Under the pieces are notes generated by a model. It did not search any database. It was not told where the DNA came from and saw only the letters and a list, made by a program, of their open reading frames with translations. A stretch of DNA of 64,000 bases from Rhodospirillaceae bacterium LM-1. Its GTDB lineage: Bacteria > Pseudomonadota > Alphaproteobacteria > Rhodospirillales > WMHbin7. Below are positions 34,360 to 42,788 of this stretch, piece by piece; position 1 is the first letter of the stretch; every line of letters begins with the position of its first letter. The stretch covers positions 1-64,000 of the forward strand of contig CACUVI010000002.1 of the NCBI GenBank assembly GCA_902725215.1, in the 5' to 3' direction. Made by a program: the position numbers and the translations under genes.

Positions 34360-35733
34360 ATGGCCGACCCGTTTCTCATTTCCGCCCTGCGCTTTTTGGA
34401 AGTTGGCGACGATTTGCGCCGCCAGGGCCGTTTTGGCGAAGCTGACGGGGCCTATCGCTCCGTTCTGGAGATCGATCCCGACAATGGCGCCGCCTGGCTG
34501 GGGCTGGGCCTGACCGCCGAGGGATTGGGAGACAGTTTGGCCGCCCGCTTAGCGTTCGAACGGGCGACGCTTCTGATGCAAGACAGGGCCGAAGCTTGGC
34601 TTGGCTTGGCTTCGGCCTGCCAAGCGTTGAACGATCCCTTCGCGGCCGCCAATGCCTGGCTGAAGGCCAGGATGCTGAAGCCCAACGATTTGCGCATTTA
34701 CAATGTGGTCTGGCAGGCCCTGAACGAGATCGCGGGCCAGCAGGATGGAGGCGGCTATGCCGGGGCCATCGGGCGGGGCAATTCATTCAGGTCCTTGGGC
34801 CGGACCCAGGCGGCCCTAGCCGCCTATCTCGAGGCCCAGAAAATCGAGCCTGACCTTCCCTTCGCTTATTCGCGGGCGGGCTGTCTGTTGGCAAAGTCAG
34901 GCGATTGGGCGGGGGCGGAAGCCCAATTCGCCCGGGCCAGGGAGCTTTTTGCCTGGGTGGAAAGCGGCATCCGGCTCGACCCCGGCTTCTTTAAGGACCT
35001 GCCCGTCAATCCGCACGCCTTCGACTGGGTGCAAAGGGCAGAAGGCGAGGGACCGCTGGCGGTCATTGGCTGCGACAAGGGCTATTTCGACCGCTATGCG
35101 GCGAATTTGCTGGCGTCGCTGCGCCATTTTGAAGGCGAAACGGTTGGCCTGCATGTGCATTTGATCCATCCCGACGAAGATTGTTTGGCTGCCGCCAGGG
35201 CGCTTCGGGTTGGCATCAGCCTGGAACGCCCGCCGCTTTCCGGGCATTCGCGCAATTTCGTGAACACCTACTACGCATCGGCCCGTTTCCTGGCTTTGCC
35301 CGGACTGCTGGAAAGCTATGCCCGCCCGCTTCTGGTGATGGATGTCGATGCGGTGGCGTTGAAACCCCTGGCGCCGCTGTGGTCGGTTCTGAAAGGCAGC
35401 GACATGGCGATCCGCCGCCTTGAAGGGGCGATGGTCGATCCCTGGAACGAGCCGCAAGCCAATCTGGTTGGCGTTTGCCCCACCCCCATGGGGCTGGCCT
35501 TCGCCCGATCCCAGGCCCGCTTTCTGGCGCATTTCGTGGACAAGAAGCAATTGTTCGGCTTTTTCGACCAGACGGCGCTTTATTCCGTGCTGGCCGCCGA
35601 TCCCAGACTTGGCGGGCTGAAACAGGGCGTTTTTCCAGGACACGCCTACGGCTACCCGCTCAATCCCGGAGCAGGGGCGGGCCATCTGACTTATTCGGAT
35701 TCTTTGCTGGTCGGCGAATTCAAGACGCCTTAG
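34360..35733 (+). CDS. TPR-glycosyltransferase-like protein
   Basis: 457 residues. The N-terminal ~200 residues are TPR repeats (ADGAYRSVLEIDPDNGAAWLGLG, AALAAYLEAQKIEPDLPFAYSRA). The C-terminal half (~225-457) looks like a GT-A fold transferase: ADPFL... is followed by LAVIGCDKGYFDRYAANLLASL (nucleotide-sugar loop) and PLLVMDVDAVALKPL with a DxD-like metal motif, then FDQTALYSVL. Probably cytoplasmic. It transfers an unknown sugar to protein or glycan acceptors. It is divergent from the tmRNA gene and overlaps the convergent hemerythrin gene by 14 bp. Confidence 0.72.
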   Translation: MADPFLISALRFLEVGDDLRRQGRFGEADGAYRSVLEIDPDNGAAWLGLGLTAEGLGDSLAARLAFERATLLMQDRAEAWLGLASACQALNDPFAAANAWLKARMLKPNDLRIYNVVWQALNEIAGQQDGGGYAGAIGRGNSFRSLGRTQAALAAYLEAQKIEPDLPFAYSRAGCLLAKSGDWAGAEAQFARARELFAWVESGIRLDPGFFKDLPVNPHAFDWVQRAEGEGPLAVIGCDKGYFDRYAANLLASLRHFEGETVGLHVHLIHPDEDCLAAARALRVGISLERPPLSGHSRNFVNTYYASARFLALPGLLESYARPLLVMDVDAVALKPLAPLWSVLKGSDMAIRRLEGAMVDPWNEPQANLVGVCPTPMGLAFARSQARFLAHFVDKKQLFGFFDQTALYSVLAADPRLGGLKQGVFPGHAYGYPLNPGAGAGHLTYSDSLLVGEFKTP

Positions 35734-36130
35734 CCAGTTTGGGATAATCGCGCTTGTCGTGCCCCATGATGTGGCTGACCATCCAATGGCGCAGGAAGGC
35801 GGCCGTGGCCGAATCGAATTCTTTTCCCCCCTCTTTCAATAGGCGCTGACAAATCGCCTCCAGTTCGGCGAACAGGCGGATATGTTCCGATTGATGCTTG
35901 GCGGCCACCGCCGCGTTGCGGCTGTTCAGATAGGCCTCCTCATGCGCGAAATGCGCCAAGGTATGCGTCATGAGCGTCGCCACGGCCGCCTCAAGATTCT
36001 GCTGCGCCCCGGGCTTCAGGCCCGCTTCGAACAGGTTGTTGACCAGATTGATCAAATTCAAATGTGCCGCATCCAACTCGTCGATGCCGACGCTCATGGA
36101 TTGGGACCAAAGGATGGCTTTCTCGGTCAC
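35720..36130 (-). CDS. Bacteriohemerythrin
   Basis: 136 residues with the complete diiron-binding pattern of hemerythrin: WSQSMSVGIDELDAAHLNLINLVN, HTLAHFAHEEAYL, KHQSEHIRLF and WMVSHIMGHDKRDY, giving five histidines plus Glu and Asp ligands. It binds O2 reversibly in the cytoplasm and may deliver or sense oxygen. Single-domain forms are common in magnetotactic and other microaerophilic alphaproteobacteria. It is 76 bp upstream of gph in the same direction. Confidence 0.93.
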   Translation of the reverse strand: MTEKAILWSQSMSVGIDELDAAHLNLINLVNNLFEAGLKPGAQQNLEAAVATLMTHTLAHFAHEEAYLNSRNAAVAAKHQSEHIRLFAELEAICQRLLKEGGKEFDSATAAFLRHWMVSHIMGHDKRDYPKLAKAS

Positions 36131-36206
36131 GCTCTATCGTCTCCTCAGTTCTTCATTGCTTGAAGAAGGGGTGTGGAGGGAGCGGAATCAAGGTGCGAAG
36201 AAAAAC

Positions 36207-36875
36207 TTATCGGGCGGAAAACCAGCGAAGGGCCGTGGGCAGGTCGCTCATGCTCTCGATTAGGAGATCGGCGCCCAATGATTCGGGAGCGGTGCGCGCA
36301 TAGCCATAAGTGACCGCCACCACTGGGATGTTCAGGGCCTTGGCGGCATCGACGTCGTTGGCGTTGTCACCGACCATCACCGCCTGCTCTTTGCCGACGC
36401 CCAGTTTTTCGAGGGCAAACAGAAGGGGTGCGGGATCGGGCTTCAGTGCCTTGGTCCGTCCAGCACCCACCACCGCATCGAACAGACCGCCCAGTTCCAG
36501 GCCAGCCAGCACCCTTTCCGTCGCCTCCTGCGGCTTGTTGGTCACCACGGCCAGTTTCAGCCCTTTTTCCTTCAAAGCGGAAAGGGTTTCCACAACGCCG
36601 TGATAGACGGTGGTGCGTTGGGCGGGAGACTCCTCGTAAAGCTCGAGAAAGCGGCTGACCTTGGCTTCGATGTCCGCAAGCGGCGCTCGGCCAGCGGCGC
36701 CAAAGGCGCGCTCGACCAGCTTTTTGGCGCCGTCACCGATCATCAGGCGCACCTCTGCCTGTTCCAGGCTTCTTAGCCCCTCTTCGGCCAGTTGAAGATT
36801 GAGGGCATGCGACAGATCGGGCAGGCTATCGACCAAGGTGCCGTCCAGATCGAAAAGAAGGGCCAGAATTTGCAT
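36207..36875 (-). CDS. gph: Phosphoglycolate phosphatase
   Basis: A 222-residue HAD-superfamily phosphatase. Motif I is LFDLDGTLVDSLPD (nucleophile Asp), motif II LAVVTNKPQ, then a lysine at LKPDPAP, and motif III MVGDNANDVDAAKA. The cap domain and length fit Gph, which removes 2-phosphoglycolate formed by RuBP oxygenation or DNA repair; other small phosphates are possible. It is divergent from hemN with 74 bp between. Confidence 0.88.
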   Translation of the reverse strand: MQILALLFDLDGTLVDSLPDLSHALNLQLAEEGLRSLEQAEVRLMIGDGAKKLVERAFGAAGRAPLADIEAKVSRFLELYEESPAQRTTVYHGVVETLSALKEKGLKLAVVTNKPQEATERVLAGLELGGLFDAVVGAGRTKALKPDPAPLLFALEKLGVGKEQAVMVGDNANDVDAAKALNIPVVAVTYGYARTAPESLGADLLIESMSDLPTALRWFSAR

Positions 36876-36949
36876 GTGATAAGGCTAGACGGAAAACCAC
36901 AGGTCTTCAAGGGTTGCCGTGCCGGGGGCGAAAAGGCTAAGGTTGCGCC

Positions 36950-38299
36950 ATGCGACAAGAATGGCTTGATAAATACGATCTGCGCCTGCCGCGCTACACG
37001 TCATACCCCACCGCCCCGCATTTCCATGCCGGGGTGAATGCCGCGACCTATGAGGGTTGGCTGGCGGATTTGCCTGCGGATTTGCCGTTGTCCCTGTATC
37101 TGCACATCGCCTACTGCGCGGAGATGTGCTGGTTTTGCGGCTGCCACACCAAGATCACCCAGCGGTACGAACCGGTGGCCGACTATCTGTCGGTCCTGTT
37201 CGCCGAGGTTGAGATGGTGGCCGCCCGGCTAGGGCGCAAACGAAAGGCCCGCCATATCCATTTCGGCGGCGGCAGTCCCACGATCCTGACGCCCGAGGAT
37301 TTGTCGCGCACGATTGATCTCATGCGCAAGCATTTCGATGTGGTGGCGGATGCCGAGATCGCGGTTGAGTTGGACCCGCGCACGGCCGATGAACCATATA
37401 TCAAGGCGATGGCGAAGGCGGGCGTAACGCGGGCCAGCATCGGCGTGCAGGACTTCGACGAGAAGGTGCAGCGCGCGATCAACCGCATCCAGCCCTACGA
37501 GGTCAGCCTGCGCGTGATCGACTGGCTGCGGGCCAGCGGCATCCAAGACATCAATGTCGATCTGGTCTACGGCTTGCCGCACCAGACTGAGGCCAGCGTC
37601 ATCGATCTGGTGGAGCGGGCGGCGGACCTTCGGCCCAAGCGCGTGGCGCTGTTCGGCTATGCGCACGTGCCCTGGATGAAAAAACACCAGCGCTTGATCG
37701 ACGAGGCGACCCTGCCCGACGTGCCCGAGCGCTGGCGCCAATATCTGTCGGCCACCAAGCGCTTGGTCGAACTGGGCTTCGTGGCGGTGGGCCTGGATCA
37801 TTTCGCGGCCCCCGACGACGAATTGGCGATCGCGCTGCGCGAACGGCGTCTGTTTCGCAATTTCCAGGGCTACACCACCGACAGCGCTTCGGCCTTGATC
37901 GGTTTCGGCGCGTCGTCCATCGGCGCGCTGCCGCAGGGCTATGTCGGCAATGAAGGCAGCATCGACGCCTATAAACGCGTGATCCGCGAAGGCAAGCTGG
38001 CCGTAACGCGCGGCGTTGCGGTTTCGGATGAGGACAAGCTGCGCCGGGCCGTAATCGAACGTTTGATGTGCGATCTGTCCGTCGATCTGGATGAAACGGC
38101 AAGGCGCTTCGGTCAATCGCCAGACTATTTCTCTTCGGAATTGGCAAAGCTGAAGCCGCTGGCCGAGGATGGCATTTGCGCCATTTCAGGCCATGTGATC
38201 GCGGTTACCGAAGAGGGGCGCCCCTTGGTGCGCGCCGTCTGCGCCGTCTTCGACACCTATCTGAAGGCGGGCGAACAACGCCACGCCAAAGCCGTCTGA
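36950..38299 (+). CDS. hemN: Oxygen-independent coproporphyrinogen III dehydrogenase
   Basis: A 449-residue radical SAM enzyme of haem synthesis used when oxygen is low. The N-terminal LPRYTSYPTAPHFHAGV and LYLHIAYCAEMCWFCGCHT place the CxxxCxxC cluster at ~56-63 with the extra cysteine of true HemN. HFGGGSPTILTPEDL, ASIGVQDFDEKVQRAINRIQ and DINVDLVYGLPHQT are also typical, which separates it from HemW. No FNR box is clear in the 74-bp promoter region. Confidence 0.94.
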   Translation: MRQEWLDKYDLRLPRYTSYPTAPHFHAGVNAATYEGWLADLPADLPLSLYLHIAYCAEMCWFCGCHTKITQRYEPVADYLSVLFAEVEMVAARLGRKRKARHIHFGGGSPTILTPEDLSRTIDLMRKHFDVVADAEIAVELDPRTADEPYIKAMAKAGVTRASIGVQDFDEKVQRAINRIQPYEVSLRVIDWLRASGIQDINVDLVYGLPHQTEASVIDLVERAADLRPKRVALFGYAHVPWMKKHQRLIDEATLPDVPERWRQYLSATKRLVELGFVAVGLDHFAAPDDELAIALRERRLFRNFQGYTTDSASALIGFGASSIGALPQGYVGNEGSIDAYKRVIREGKLAVTRGVAVSDEDKLRRAVIERLMCDLSVDLDETARRFGQSPDYFSSELAKLKPLAEDGICAISGHVIAVTEEGRPLVRAVCAVFDTYLKAGEQRHAKAV

Positions 38300-38300
38300 T

Positions 38301-38789
38301 TTAGCGCTTTCCCATCAGCACGTCGCGCGCCTGATTGATCTGGGCGGCCAGGGCGTCGCTGCCGCCCGCATCGGGATGCATTTTCTGGATCAAGCGCTTG
38401 TAGGCGATTTGGATCTCGTCGCTGGAAGCTCCTGGTTTCAGGCCCAGCACCGCATGGGCTTCTTCGCTGCTCATGCGCTGCTGGCCCGGCCTGGGCGGCG
38501 TTTGCTGGCCGGAGGAGGTTTTGGACGTCCCTTGGGTATAGCTTTTGAATTGCCGCCACAGGGCATGCGCCTGCATGCCCCGCATCGCCCAGGGAATCAG
38601 CGCCGAAAGTGCTGCGCCCGCCCATGCCAACCTTCCCGTCATGGCTAGGAAAGCGGCGGTCAGCACGATGATGCTGACCAAACCCCAGGTGAGAGCGCGT
38701 TTGGCCTGGCCGGGCTTCGACAGCGACAGCCAACGCATCAGCAAGATCAGCCCGATACCGGCGAAGACGCCGAAAACCAGCCAAGACAT
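38301..38789 (-). CDS. Membrane-anchored J-domain protein
   Basis: 162 residues with two or three N-terminal hydrophobic helices (~3-18, ~34-68) and a C-terminal J-domain: EEAHAVLGLKPGASSDEIQIAYKRL and the HPD motif in QKMHPDAGGSD. It should recruit DnaK (Hsp70) to the inner membrane. It lies 3 bp after mipZ in the same operon, an arrangement seen in related alphaproteobacteria. It lacks zinc-finger and C-terminal DnaJ domains. Confidence 0.88.
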   Translation of the reverse strand: MSWLVFGVFAGIGLILLMRWLSLSKPGQAKRALTWGLVSIIVLTAAFLAMTGRLAWAGAALSALIPWAMRGMQAHALWRQFKSYTQGTSKTSSGQQTPPRPGQQRMSSEEAHAVLGLKPGASSDEIQIAYKRLIQKMHPDAGGSDALAAQINQARDVLMGKR

Positions 38790-38792
38790 TTC

Positions 38793-39536
38793 CTATATCC
38801 TTATGGCGTCGAGAAGGTTGCGCAGTTCTTGGCGCGCCGCGACATGCGACATGGTATAGGATATCTGCGCCTCGGCAAGATCAAGCAAGGTCAGGCCCTG
38901 CAAGAACAGTTCGCGGAAAATCACGCGCTCGGATAGCCCCGGCGCCTGGCGAAAGCGAATGCGCGTCGATAAATCGCCCAGCACGCCTTCCATGGCCCTG
39001 GCGTTGCGCGATCCCAATTGCGAGATGCGGTTGCGCGCCACGATCCAGTCGATCTGGCCGCGATCCTGCTTGAAACGGTCCTGCCTAGCTTTCCAGACCA
39101 TTTCGCTATAGCTGCTGGGCCGCACGATCTTGTGGCTGGCGGGATCAACCCTGGCCAACACGTCGAGATCAAGGAAGCTATCGTTCAGGGGCGTGATCAG
39201 TGTATCCGCCACGGCGTGTCCGGCGCGCGCCAGGGGCGTATCCGATCCCGGCGTGTCCAGGATGATCACATCGGCATTGGGGGCCAATTGCGAAATCGCC
39301 GCCAGCAGACCCTCAGACGTGGCATCGGCCGCCAGCGGCAGAATGTCGGGCGCGGGCAAGTTGGGGTGAAAGCTGCGCCTGTTCTCAAGGTAACGGGTCA
39401 GCGATCCCTGATTGGGATCGAGATCGAGCGCCGCCACGCGCTTGCCTTGGCGCAGCAACCCCACCGCCGTGTGAACGGCCAGGGTGGATTTTCCCGTACC
39501 GCCCTTGGCGTTTCCGAAAACCAGAAGGCTGGTCAT
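38793..39536 (-). CDS. mipZ: Division-plane positioning ATPase MipZ
   Basis: A 247-residue ParA/MinD-type ATPase. The deviant Walker A is FGNAKGGTGKSTLAVH, Walker A' is LDLDPNQGSLTRYLENR and Walker B is VIILDTPGSDTPLAR. The long C-terminal part (DWIVARNRISQLGSRN, RIRFRQAPGLSERVIFRELF) is the MipZ form and not ParA. MipZ forms a bipolar gradient with ParB and inhibits FtsZ away from midcell. ATG 39536 is chosen because the Walker motif should begin within ~10 residues; it overlaps the upstream oxidoreductase stop by four bases. Confidence 0.93.
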   Translation of the reverse strand: MTSLLVFGNAKGGTGKSTLAVHTAVGLLRQGKRVAALDLDPNQGSLTRYLENRRSFHPNLPAPDILPLAADATSEGLLAAISQLAPNADVIILDTPGSDTPLARAGHAVADTLITPLNDSFLDLDVLARVDPASHKIVRPSSYSEMVWKARQDRFKQDRGQIDWIVARNRISQLGSRNARAMEGVLGDLSTRIRFRQAPGLSERVIFRELFLQGLTLLDLAEAQISYTMSHVAARQELRNLLDAIRI

Positions 39537-41569
39537 GGCATCGCCAGCCAGACTTTCGTGTCGTGGAAGGGAGCGCCGCCCTTGGGCGGAATCGCATCGG
39601 CGCTGGTCAGAAGATTGATGCCCGCGCCGCCTTGGAAATCGGCGTTTCCCCACAGACCCTCGGCGATCACCACGCCCGGCGGCACGCCATCGAAGGATTT
39701 GGCGGCCAGCAGCAAGGAGCCTTTCTCGTTGCCCACGCGCACCATTTGCCCATTGGCCAAAGACAGGCGCTTAAGGTCGGCGGGATGCACCATCACGGTG
39801 GGCGTGTTCTCGGCCTTGCGCGAGGATGGCGTTTCGTTGAACGAGGAATTGAGGAAATGGCGGGCCGGGGCCGTCACCAGACGGAAGGGGTGGCGCTCGT
39901 CCTCGGCGTCGATGGCGGCGTAATGATCGGGGAAGACGGGCAGGTCATCTTGGCCCCAATCCGGCTTGAAGTGGAAGCGCCGATCCGCATGGCCGAAACC
40001 GTTCAGGAAATGCGTGGCTTCGAAGCCGGGCGACATGTCGATCCAGCGAAGACGGGCGGTTTCCTCGGCCGATGGCAGGCCCGAGATCGACAAGGTGGCG
40101 TCGATCAATTCCCAGGCGGTCAGTTCGAAACCCGGATGCTGCGCGCCAAGCCGTTTGGCAAGGGCGCGGATCACATCATGGTTGTTGCGCGCCTCGCCAA
40201 TCGGGGCGATCACCGCCTTGGATGCTTGAAGAAAACTGGTGCCGTACGAGCTGTACAGATCGTCATGTTCCAAGAATGTGGTGGCGGGCAGAACGATATC
40301 GGCCATCAGCGCCGTTTCGCTCATGCGCTGTTCATGCACACAGACGAACAGGTCGTTGCGCATGAAGCCTGCCTGCACTTTCTTGAAGTCGGGCGCCACC
40401 ACCATCGGATTGGTGTTCTGGATCAGCATGGCATGCACGCCGGGGCCTTGGCCGATGTCTTGCTTGTCGCCGGTCAGGATGGGGCCGATGCGGCTCATGT
40501 CAAGCTGGCGAATGCCCGGCTTGACGGCGTCCGAGCCATCGAGCAGATGCGTCCTCAGGCTTTTGAAACAAGCGCTGTTGTTCATCAGTCCGCCGCCGCC
40601 CAGGACGGTCCATGCGCCCGTCATGGCGGGCAGGCAAGACACGGCATGGGCCGCCACCGCGCCATTGCGCTGACGGGTAAAGCCGAAGCCCAGGCGCAGA
40701 TAGCTTTTCTTCGTCGAGCCGTACAGGCGGGCGAAAGCGACGATTTCATCTTCGGACAGGCCGGTGATCTTGGACGCCCAGGCGGGCGAGCGGCTGGAAA
40801 GATGCGCCTCGACGTCGGGGCCAAAATCGGTCAGGCGGGCCAGATAGTCCAGGTCCGCCAGCCCTTCCTTCAGCAGCACATGCATGACGGCGGCGGCCAA
40901 CGCGCCGTCTGTGCCGGGCCTTGGCATCAGATGCATGTCGGCCTTTTCGGCGGTGGCGTTGCGGTAGGGATCGATCACCACCAGCTTGGTTCCACGGCTG
41001 CGCTTGGCTTCGGTGATCAAGGTCATCACCTGAATTTGCGTGGCCACCACATTAGTGCCCCAGATCACGATCAGGTCCGATTTCACCATTTCGCGCATAT
41101 CGACGCCCAGCTTGGCGCCGACGCCCGCCAAAAGACCGGCGCCCCCGGCGCTGGAACAAATGGTGTAATGCTGTCCGGCATAACCCATGACATGGCGCAG
41201 GCGCTCTAGCGAATTGCGCATCACCAAGCCCATCGTGCCCGCATATTGGTAGGGCCAGACGGATTCCAAGCCGTGCAGGCGGGCAACGTCCTTGAAGCGG
41301 TCGGCGACTTCATCCAGCGCCTCGTCCCAGGAAATGGCCGCGAACTTGCCTTCGCCCTTGGCGCCGGTGCGCTTTAAGGGCGTGGTCAGGCGGCCTTCGT
41401 GATGCACCCGTTCGGCATAGCGGGCGACCTTGGCGCAGATGACGCCTTGCGTATGGGGATGGTCCTTGGCGCCCGACAAACGGCCGATTCGGCCATCTGG
41501 CAACAGCTCCACGTCGAGCGCGCAGGCGCTGGGGCAATCATGGGGGCAGACCGAGGGGAGGGTCGTCAT
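39533..41569 (-). CDS. Molybdopterin oxidoreductase with N-terminal [4Fe-4S]
   Basis: 678 residues of the DMSO reductase superfamily. Cysteines 8, 12, 16 and 45 (CPHDCPSACALD ... GVICAK) bind a [4Fe-4S] cluster. VWPYQYAGTMGLVMRNSLERL, SDLIVIWGTNVVATQIQ and LVVIDPYRNATAEKADMHL are Mo-bisMGD-binding regions; the C-terminal MGD domain (FNETPSSRKAENTPTVMVHP) follows. No Tat signal is seen, so it is probably cytoplasmic. The substrate is unknown. ATG 41569 has GGAG 6 bp before it. Head of an operon with mipZ. Confidence 0.88.
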   Translation of the reverse strand: MTTLPSVCPHDCPSACALDVELLPDGRIGRLSGAKDHPHTQGVICAKVARYAERVHHEGRLTTPLKRTGAKGEGKFAAISWDEALDEVADRFKDVARLHGLESVWPYQYAGTMGLVMRNSLERLRHVMGYAGQHYTICSSAGGAGLLAGVGAKLGVDMREMVKSDLIVIWGTNVVATQIQVMTLITEAKRSRGTKLVVIDPYRNATAEKADMHLMPRPGTDGALAAAVMHVLLKEGLADLDYLARLTDFGPDVEAHLSSRSPAWASKITGLSEDEIVAFARLYGSTKKSYLRLGFGFTRQRNGAVAAHAVSCLPAMTGAWTVLGGGGLMNNSACFKSLRTHLLDGSDAVKPGIRQLDMSRIGPILTGDKQDIGQGPGVHAMLIQNTNPMVVAPDFKKVQAGFMRNDLFVCVHEQRMSETALMADIVLPATTFLEHDDLYSSYGTSFLQASKAVIAPIGEARNNHDVIRALAKRLGAQHPGFELTAWELIDATLSISGLPSAEETARLRWIDMSPGFEATHFLNGFGHADRRFHFKPDWGQDDLPVFPDHYAAIDAEDERHPFRLVTAPARHFLNSSFNETPSSRKAENTPTVMVHPADLKRLSLANGQMVRVGNEKGSLLLAAKSFDGVPPGVVIAEGLWGNADFQGGAGINLLTSADAIPPKGGAPFHDTKVWLAMP

Positions 41570-41652
41570 TCTTGGCTCCATTGAAGAGGTTGGGAATCTA
41601 CTCTGTCAGGCCCGACTTGACCACCCCCTGGGCGAAAGACCACAATCTTGCC

Positions 41653-42747
41653 ATGGAAAGTCAGGATGCCGTGGTGATTGGGGCGGGCGTGGTCGGGTTG
41701 GCCATCGCCAGGGCGCTTGCGCAGGCGGGACGCGATGTTCTGATCTTGGAATCCGAAGGCGCCATCGGCACCGGGACAAGTGCGCGCAACAGCGAAGTCA
41801 TCCATGCGGGTCTGTATTATTCCAAGGACAGTTTGAAGGCCCGATTCTGCGTCGAAGGCGGTCGCCTGCTCTATGACTATTGTCAAGCCAGGGGGGTTGC
41901 CCATCAGCGCCTGGGCAAGTTGCTGGTGGCTACCAATGAGTCCGAAATGCCGCTTCTGGAGAAGCTGAAGCAATCAGCCCAGGACAATGGCGTTGAGGGG
42001 CTGCAAGATTTGACGGCGGCCCAGGCCCAAAGCCTGGAACCGGACCTGTTCTGCCTAGCCGCCATTTATTCGCCCAATACAGGCATTCTGGACAGCCATG
42101 CACTGATGTTGTCGCTGCTGGCCGATGCCGAGGCCAAGGGGGCGGTTCTGGCCCTGAGGTCGCCGGTCGTGGGCGGCGCATTGAGCGGTGAGCGCATCCA
42201 TCTTAGGGTGGGAGGGGCCGAGCCGACCGAGATTGAAGCCGGGCTTGTCGTCAATGCGGCAGGTCTTGGCGCTTGGGCGGTTGCCCGCGAGATTGTCGGG
42301 TTGCCGCCTGCCCATATCCCGCATTGCCATTTCGCCAAGGGCAATTATTTCAATTTAGCGGGGAAAACGCCCTTCTCGCGTTTGGTTTATCCCGTGCCCG
42401 GCCATGCCGGACTGGGCGTGCATTTCACCCGCGACCTAGCCGGACGGGGGCGCTTCGGCCCCGATGTGGAATGGGTGGACAAGATCGACTATCGGGTCGA
42501 TCCTGAGCGCGGCTTGGCTTTCTATGATGCGATCCGCAGCTATTGGCCTGGCCTGAAGGACGGCGCCTTGGAACCGGGCTATGCGGGCATCCGCCCCAAG
42601 GTGCAAGGACCAAACGATCCGGCACAGGATTTCGTGATCGAACGCGCCCATCCAAGATTCATCGGGCTTTACGGCATCGAATCGCCCGGCCTGACTTCCT
42701 GCTTGGCAATTGGCGGGCATGTCGCCAGGATGGCGGCAGGCGCTTGA
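41653..42747 (+). CDS. L-2-hydroxyglutarate dehydrogenase-like FAD oxidoreductase
   Basis: 364 residues of the DAO family. The N-terminus MESQDAVVIGAGVVGLAIAR binds FAD by GxGxxG. SARNSEVIHAGLYY, LVNAAGLGA-type sequence (VVNAAGLGAWAVAR) and PVPGHAGLGVHFT are typical of L2HGDH/LhgO-like enzymes, which oxidise L-2-hydroxyglutarate to 2-oxoglutarate using quinone. ATG 41653 is chosen because the FAD motif begins a few residues later; the frame extends upstream without resemblance and lacks a strong ribosome site. It is divergent from the molybdopterin enzyme. Confidence 0.85.
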   Translation: MESQDAVVIGAGVVGLAIARALAQAGRDVLILESEGAIGTGTSARNSEVIHAGLYYSKDSLKARFCVEGGRLLYDYCQARGVAHQRLGKLLVATNESEMPLLEKLKQSAQDNGVEGLQDLTAAQAQSLEPDLFCLAAIYSPNTGILDSHALMLSLLADAEAKGAVLALRSPVVGGALSGERIHLRVGGAEPTEIEAGLVVNAAGLGAWAVAREIVGLPPAHIPHCHFAKGNYFNLAGKTPFSRLVYPVPGHAGLGVHFTRDLAGRGRFGPDVEWVDKIDYRVDPERGLAFYDAIRSYWPGLKDGALEPGYAGIRPKVQGPNDPAQDFVIERAHPRFIGLYGIESPGLTSCLAIGGHVARMAAGA

Positions 42748-42758
42748 CGTCAGTCGCG

Positions 42759-42772
42759 CCGTTCAAGTGGAA
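42759..42772 (+). promoter_or_regulatory. Motif CCGTTCAAGTGGAA upstream of FkbM gene
   Basis: A 14-bp exact copy of part of the palindrome at 19444-19459, located 16 bp before the start codon at 42789, on the plus strand. Function unproven. Confidence 0.35.
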
Positions 42773-42788
42773 TTTGAGAGCTGAAAAA

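Noticed and set aside
39563-41209. 548-codon plus-strand frame inside the molybdopterin oxidoreductase gene
   Set aside because: A shadow of the GC-rich third positions; His/Gln/Gly-rich and without motifs, while the minus strand encodes a complete enzyme.
39533-41569. Assignment as a respiratory formate dehydrogenase or nitrate reductase
   Set aside because: The N-terminal cluster and MGD domains fit the superfamily, but there is no Tat signal, no partner subunit and no diagnostic substrate-specific motif.
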